Of a DNA stretch of 60,000 bases, positions 26,101 through 32,100 are shown piece by piece. A program made the translations under genes and the position numbers. Source of the DNA: Bolinopsis microptera (Eukaryota > Ctenophora > Tentaculata > Lobata > Bolinopsidae); the NCBI RefSeq assembly GCF_026151205.1, contig NC_087077.1:6288483-6348482 (forward strand), written 5' to 3'. The notes under the pieces are model-generated. The model was not told where the DNA came from. It ran no database searches and saw nothing but the letters and a program-made list of their open reading frames with translations. The stretch's first letter is position 1; each line of letters starts with the position of its first letter.

Positions 26101-29100
26101 TAGTATATCTGCAGGTGATCACGTGCTAGCCCCTGTTAAGAAAGGAGGACCGTATGAACCTGGTAACGTAGTGCGAGGAGAGGACTCCCTCCGAGGGACC
26201 AACTACCACGGCACTGCTGGTTAGTCTCTTTTTCATGATTCCTCTCAACTTTATTGTTAGTTTTTACAATGAAATAGAAAGAATTTTTTCAAAACCGAGT
26301 ATTGACTTTTAAGGTTGGAGCATATGGGCACCTGGATAAACATTTTTCTAGAAAGTTTTCTCCATCAGTTCAGTCTGACAACCTTTTGGGGTGTTTCTTG
26401 GGACTATAGACATTCCTGAAGAGAAACCTTGGCTACGATTTATTACAGCTTTGAGCTTATCCACTTCCCTAACATAGGCTAAGCATTACATGGATGTAGT
26501 TGCAACGTTGTTTGTCTGCGCTTGTGATGCTTTATATCTGACCTGATACTGCCCTGAATACTGCTCCTGAATACTGCATGAATAACTGCTGAAGCTGAAT
26601 ACCTGTCTGAATACCTGCCCAGGAATACCTGTCGTGTGTGTGTGTGTATAATAAAAGTTGTTACTTACATGATCTAATGGTGGTATGCAGTGGCAACTAC
26701 AGCATAGTGCAGAGCGCTCAGCTAATGGATTCTAACCTTTTACACAGATGGTTACGAACTTCGAATAGTCCTTCTACGTGGTTGGGACTTCTTAGAATCC
26801 ATATTTTTAGATAGTTTTAAACATTAGCAACATTAATTCCTTATCGGAGTTATGGGCGTGATGGTAATAAAAGGGTAGTAATGATACCTGGGCCCGTTGA
26901 TTTGAGGCAAATGGGGGCAATAAAACTCGCACGCGAGCCTGCTCGCTTAGTTGTGTGGGCAATCAAAGAGGCGATCCTGAATCTGAGGTACGGGGCGCGG
27001 CAATAAAGAAAGGTGAGGAGCCCTAGATCCTTGGTTGGTGGGGGGCATAAAAGGAAAGGGGCCTGATCCGGGGGGGGGGGGGGGAATAAAAAGGGGGAGC
27101 CCCGATCCTGGGGGGGGGCAAAAAAAAAAGGGGAGTAATGTCCTGGGGGGGGGGGGAATAAAAAGGGGGAGCCTAATCGGGGGGGGGGGTAAAAAAAGGG
27201 GAGTAATACCCGGGGGGGGGGCTAAAAGGAGGAGCCCCGGTCCTTGGTTGGGGGGGGGGGGGGGCAATAAGGGGGAGTCATGATCTCCCGCGTCCTAAAG
27301 TCGCGTTCTCTTGAATTAATACGGTAAAAAGAGCTCACAAGAGTTTCCATCAGATTCCCCTTGTCCTTCACAAATAAACTCCCTCATCGGACCGTAGAAC
27401 CTTTGGGAAGTGTAATTGTTGTGATCACGTGCTAGCTCCTGTTAAGAAAGGAGGACCGTATGAACCTGGTAATGTAGTATATCTGCAGGTGATCACGTGC
27501 TAGCCCCTGTTAAGAAAGGAGGACCGTATGAACCTGGTAACGTAGTGCGAGGAGAGGACTCCCTCCGAGGGACCAACTACCACGGCACTGCTGGTTAGTC
27601 TCTTTTTCATGATTCCTCTCAACTTTATTGTTAGTTTTTACAATGAAATAGAAAGAATTTTTTCCAAAACCGAGTATTGACTTTTAAGGTTGGAGCGTAT
27701 GGGCACCTGGATAAACATTTTTCTAGAAAGTTTTCTCCATCAGTTCAGTCTGACAACCTTTTGGGGTGTTTCTTGGGACTATAGACATTCCTGAAGAGAA
27801 ACCTTGGCTACGAATTTATTCCCAGCTTTTGAGCTTATCCCATTCTTGCCCTAACTATAGGCTATAGCTTTTATCATGGCATGTGTTGCAGCGTTGTTTC
27901 GTCTGCGCTTGCTGACTGCTTTATATACCTGCTCCTGAATACCTGCTCCTGAATACCTGCTCCTGAATACCTGCTCCTGAATAACTGCTCCTGAAGCTGA
28001 ATACCTGCTCCTGAATACCTGCTCCTGAATACCTGGTCGTGTGTGTGTGTGTGTATAATAACAGTTGTTACTTACAGGTGATCTAATGGTGGTACTGTAC
28101 AGTGGAACTACAGTCATGTGCAGAGCCGGCTCAGCTATCTGGATTCCTAAACCTGTTTACAACAGAATGGTTACTGAACTTCGAATAGTCCCTTCTACGT
28201 GAGTTGAGACTTCTTTAGAATCCTATATTTTTAGATAGTTTTAAACTAATTACAACACTCTATTCCATTTATCGAGTATTATGTATCGTGATGGAAATAT
28301 TTTAAGGGGGTAGTTTTATAACATGAAGGCCTCGTTTTGATTTGTATATAAAAAGCACTAATAGAGGATTTGGGTTTAACCCATAAAACTCCGCACGGTC
28401 GTTATCGCTGCTCGATTAGTTGCTATGCTAATTCGCAAAGTTATTTTTGTGCGATATTCTGGAATCTGGATGGAGTTACTGTTGGTGCGCGGCGCTAAAC
28501 TAGTAAAGCAAATTTCCAATTTGTACCATGCACGGGTCCCCCTAGCCTCCCTCCCCTAGCCTCCCTCCCTTAAATTATACCTATAATATTTATCTTGATA
28601 ACTAGTTTATTTCTCCCCAGCAAGTCGTCAGTGGAAGCTGTAGAAGCTCTGAAGGTCTCGGAGCACAACCCCACTTCTCCCCATGATCTACAGGACTACA
28701 TCCTCAGCAAGAATAACGGACCCAGGGAGACAGGTAGTGTTACCGAACTAACTTATAGTGTATATAATATATAATACTATATTAGTACAGGGTGGGCCAA
28801 AAGTCACTGGACATACGTTGGCCTTAATAGCTGTCACTGAGTGACCAATTGAAATAATTCTTTCTGGTACGACTTACTACCACCACTGGTTCGAGGAATT
28901 TGTCAAATCGAAAAATATTCGAGTTCATTTTTTTCAAATGAAGGTTCATTTTTGCATTTATTTGATAGTTTGGATAGTCGGATTGCGCTAAATTTTATTG
29001 AATTGTGTTTGGCCATTCGAATTACGTTTGTCCTGAAAAAATTAGAGCTGTAGCTTCTCAGATGGCCGAGATACGAAGCATAACGAGTTTATTCATTACG

Positions 29101-32100
29101 TGTGATCAGGTGATTGGGTTGATGCTAGATCCGCATTATGGGAATCGTGCAGAGAGCCCAATTACGGTGTCGTAATTGGGTAATCATTGATTACCCAATC
29201 AATTTTGATAATGAGATAAACAAATTGCTTGATAACTTCGTCATTTTAAATCCGTTTCGCACCATCTTTTCATATTATATTCCGGATTAAATGATCTATT
29301 GCAATATGTTACAACGGAGTCTCTAACATGTTCACAAACACCAGTATAAGCAATTCAATGTTGATTGGGTGTGGCCCCCAAAAATCGAATTTTCAAATTT
29401 TGGTGACGGAATCCTCGAACAAGTAGGTACAGTATTCCATCTGCAAACAACAACTTGTAATACTTTGTTATTGGTTCTCAAGATATAATACTTAACATTA
29501 TACAGCTCAATTTAGATAATAAAATGTCTCACTGTATTACAGATGTTTGTGGAGATGTCCCCAAGACAGTTGTTTGTGAAGTAGTGGACGTAACACCAGT
29601 AGTTCTGGAGGACTACCCTTGCGACACTACCGACCAGGACACTATACTAACCACTCTTAGTCAGCTGGAGATCAGGGAGGAAGAGCAGGGTGAGTGCCAT
29701 TCTGATTTATAATTTTACTTAAATCATTTCCACATTTTGACACAAGGGACACTTTTAATTTTGTAAAAATTCAGGAGAAATTCCAGGCTACATATCCGGA
29801 ATGTTGGCGGACGAGGGACACTTTGACGAGATTCTAGGGGTTCCCGACCATCCTCGATTCAAGGAGATGGAGGAGGAGGAGGAGGAGGAAGCAGCAAGCA
29901 AACCTGGTACAGCTGAAATGTTACATTTTTGAATGATTGACGGCTCGATGATTACTGATTTCTATAACAGCCCTATAATATAACTATTGCAGTGTGGAGG
30001 TATACTGGTAAAGCAGCTGAGGGAAATAAGAGTCCCACCTCTAAACCTATGAGACCAATGTCCGCCTCACTTCCTCGTGGTGAGGATCAACCATACTTAC
30101 TCTTTAGGAATATTGTTTAAACTATTCTTTAACGGTTGATCGGTAAAAATAAGGTTCCTGATCAGATCATACCATTACAGTTGTATAACTAATTGTCCAG
30201 GTAAAAGCACGTACAGGGAAGAGTACCACCTTCCAAGTAAGATAGACATGTCCTTCCCTGGAGTGGGGGCTCGTCCCGCCTCCTCCGCTGTCAGACCTCA
30301 CACAGCCCACTCTTCTACTCCTTCAGGTACCAGCTTTGTGGTTAACCAGTACACTTTTATTTGCATAGTTTATATATTATTACCTTATAATATGAGCCCT
30401 GCTAACAGTTGATGTGACCTATTAATATTATTACCTCAGTGAGTCAGCTGAAGGAGAGAGAGAGAGCTAAAAGGGACGCTCAGGCCCACAAGAAACAAGA
30501 TAGATTACTCCTAGCTAAGACACGCGTCACTCGTCAGCTCAAGTAAGTCGCACAGTTTTTCTAACGCAGTAGTAAGTTCATCAACAGAATTTAGTTCTTG
30601 TAAACGTCTTGAATTTCATGAATTTTCAATGATTGAGAAATAAGGTATAGTCGTGTTGAGAAATAAGGTATAGTCGTGTTGTGTCCGTATATAATGACTA
30701 CCTTAGTCGGTAATATTATGGGGGGTCTAATTTTGGTGTTCCTTTTGTTATATCATTCATAATATGCTTAACGTTTCTTTCATTCACGTTCAGAAGTATG
30801 CTTACGTAATGTTTGCTGAATTGAAGCTAGTTCTGGTTCAAAAAGTCCGATTTGTCTACTATCCCCCCATGCTTTCAATTTTAAGGGTTAACTAGGAAAA
30901 ATTTCAATCGGATATCTAATGAAAAAATATTAAATTTGTTGTGAAAGCGGCAATGTGGTGGGTCCGGGACTCTACGGCGTAAGATTTTTTTCACGAAAGG
31001 AAAGTCGCAGTTAAAATCGTGGGGGTCGAATTTGGTTCTTTTCGGACCAAAGAACCATATTTATAACAGTCCATATTTTTAACACCCATAATCCCCCCCC
31101 CCCCCCCCCCCCATAATATTACCGACTAAGGTAGTCCCTTTCAGAGAGCGGGACGCTATGAAGGAGCAGAGAGGGTTACAGGTTTCTAAAGATACTAAGT
31201 TCAGGGAGGGACCGACCGGGCAAGCTTTGTCTCGTTTTGCTGATAAAAAGAAGCTTAAAAATACTGGCTCCCACCAACAGGTAAGGAGATTGTTCGCACC
31301 AACAGGTAAGGAGATTGTTCGCACCAACAGGTAATGAAATTGTTCGCACCAACAGGTAAGGAGGGTAAGGAGATTGTTCGCACCAACAGGTAATGAAATT
31401 GTTCGCACCAACAGGTAAGGAGATTGTTCGCACCAACAGGTAAAGAGATTGTTTGCACCAACAGGTAAATAAATTGTTTGCAGCCACAGGTAAAGAAATT
31501 GTTTGCAGCAACAGGTAAAGAAATTGTTCGCACCAACAGGTAATGAAATTGTTCGCAATATTATTTTTGGATAATGTAAATCAGCGACTTATTGGTTTGG
31601 AAATTAAGTATGAAGTCCGGCTCAGGGAGCGCTGTCTGTTAACGACAGTCCTATCCCGGCCCGAACCACAGTGACGGTCCGGGACGACAAGACAGGACGC
31701 TTTTCCGGTTATCGGCTCTCAACTAAACTCTCTTCTGGGAAATTATCTCACAACATTCCGCCCACTTTCCAGGTTCCTTCTCTCACGTGTAGTGTACCCC
31801 CCCCCCCCCCCACCTACGTGTAGTGTACCCCCACGTGTAGTGTACCCCCCCACCACGTGTAGTGTACCCCCCACCCACGTGTAGTGTACCCCCCCCCCCC
31901 CCCCCACCCCCCCCCCCCCACCCACGTGTAGTGTACCCCCCCCCCCCCCACGTGTACCTTACAAGACATTTTTGTGGCGGACCAATTTGCGACGACCGAA
32001 ATTTTGGCGGTCCGAAAATATGGCGAAATTGAACAAAAACCGTCACATTTCGGACGTCACAGAAAATAAGGGAATTTTTCATCATTTTGTTTTCTGACAC

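Noticed and set aside
28340-28420. Additional VWA exon between exons 8 and 9
   Set aside because: The exon 8 donor (phase 2) already joins exon 9 in frame; no splice pair fits here.
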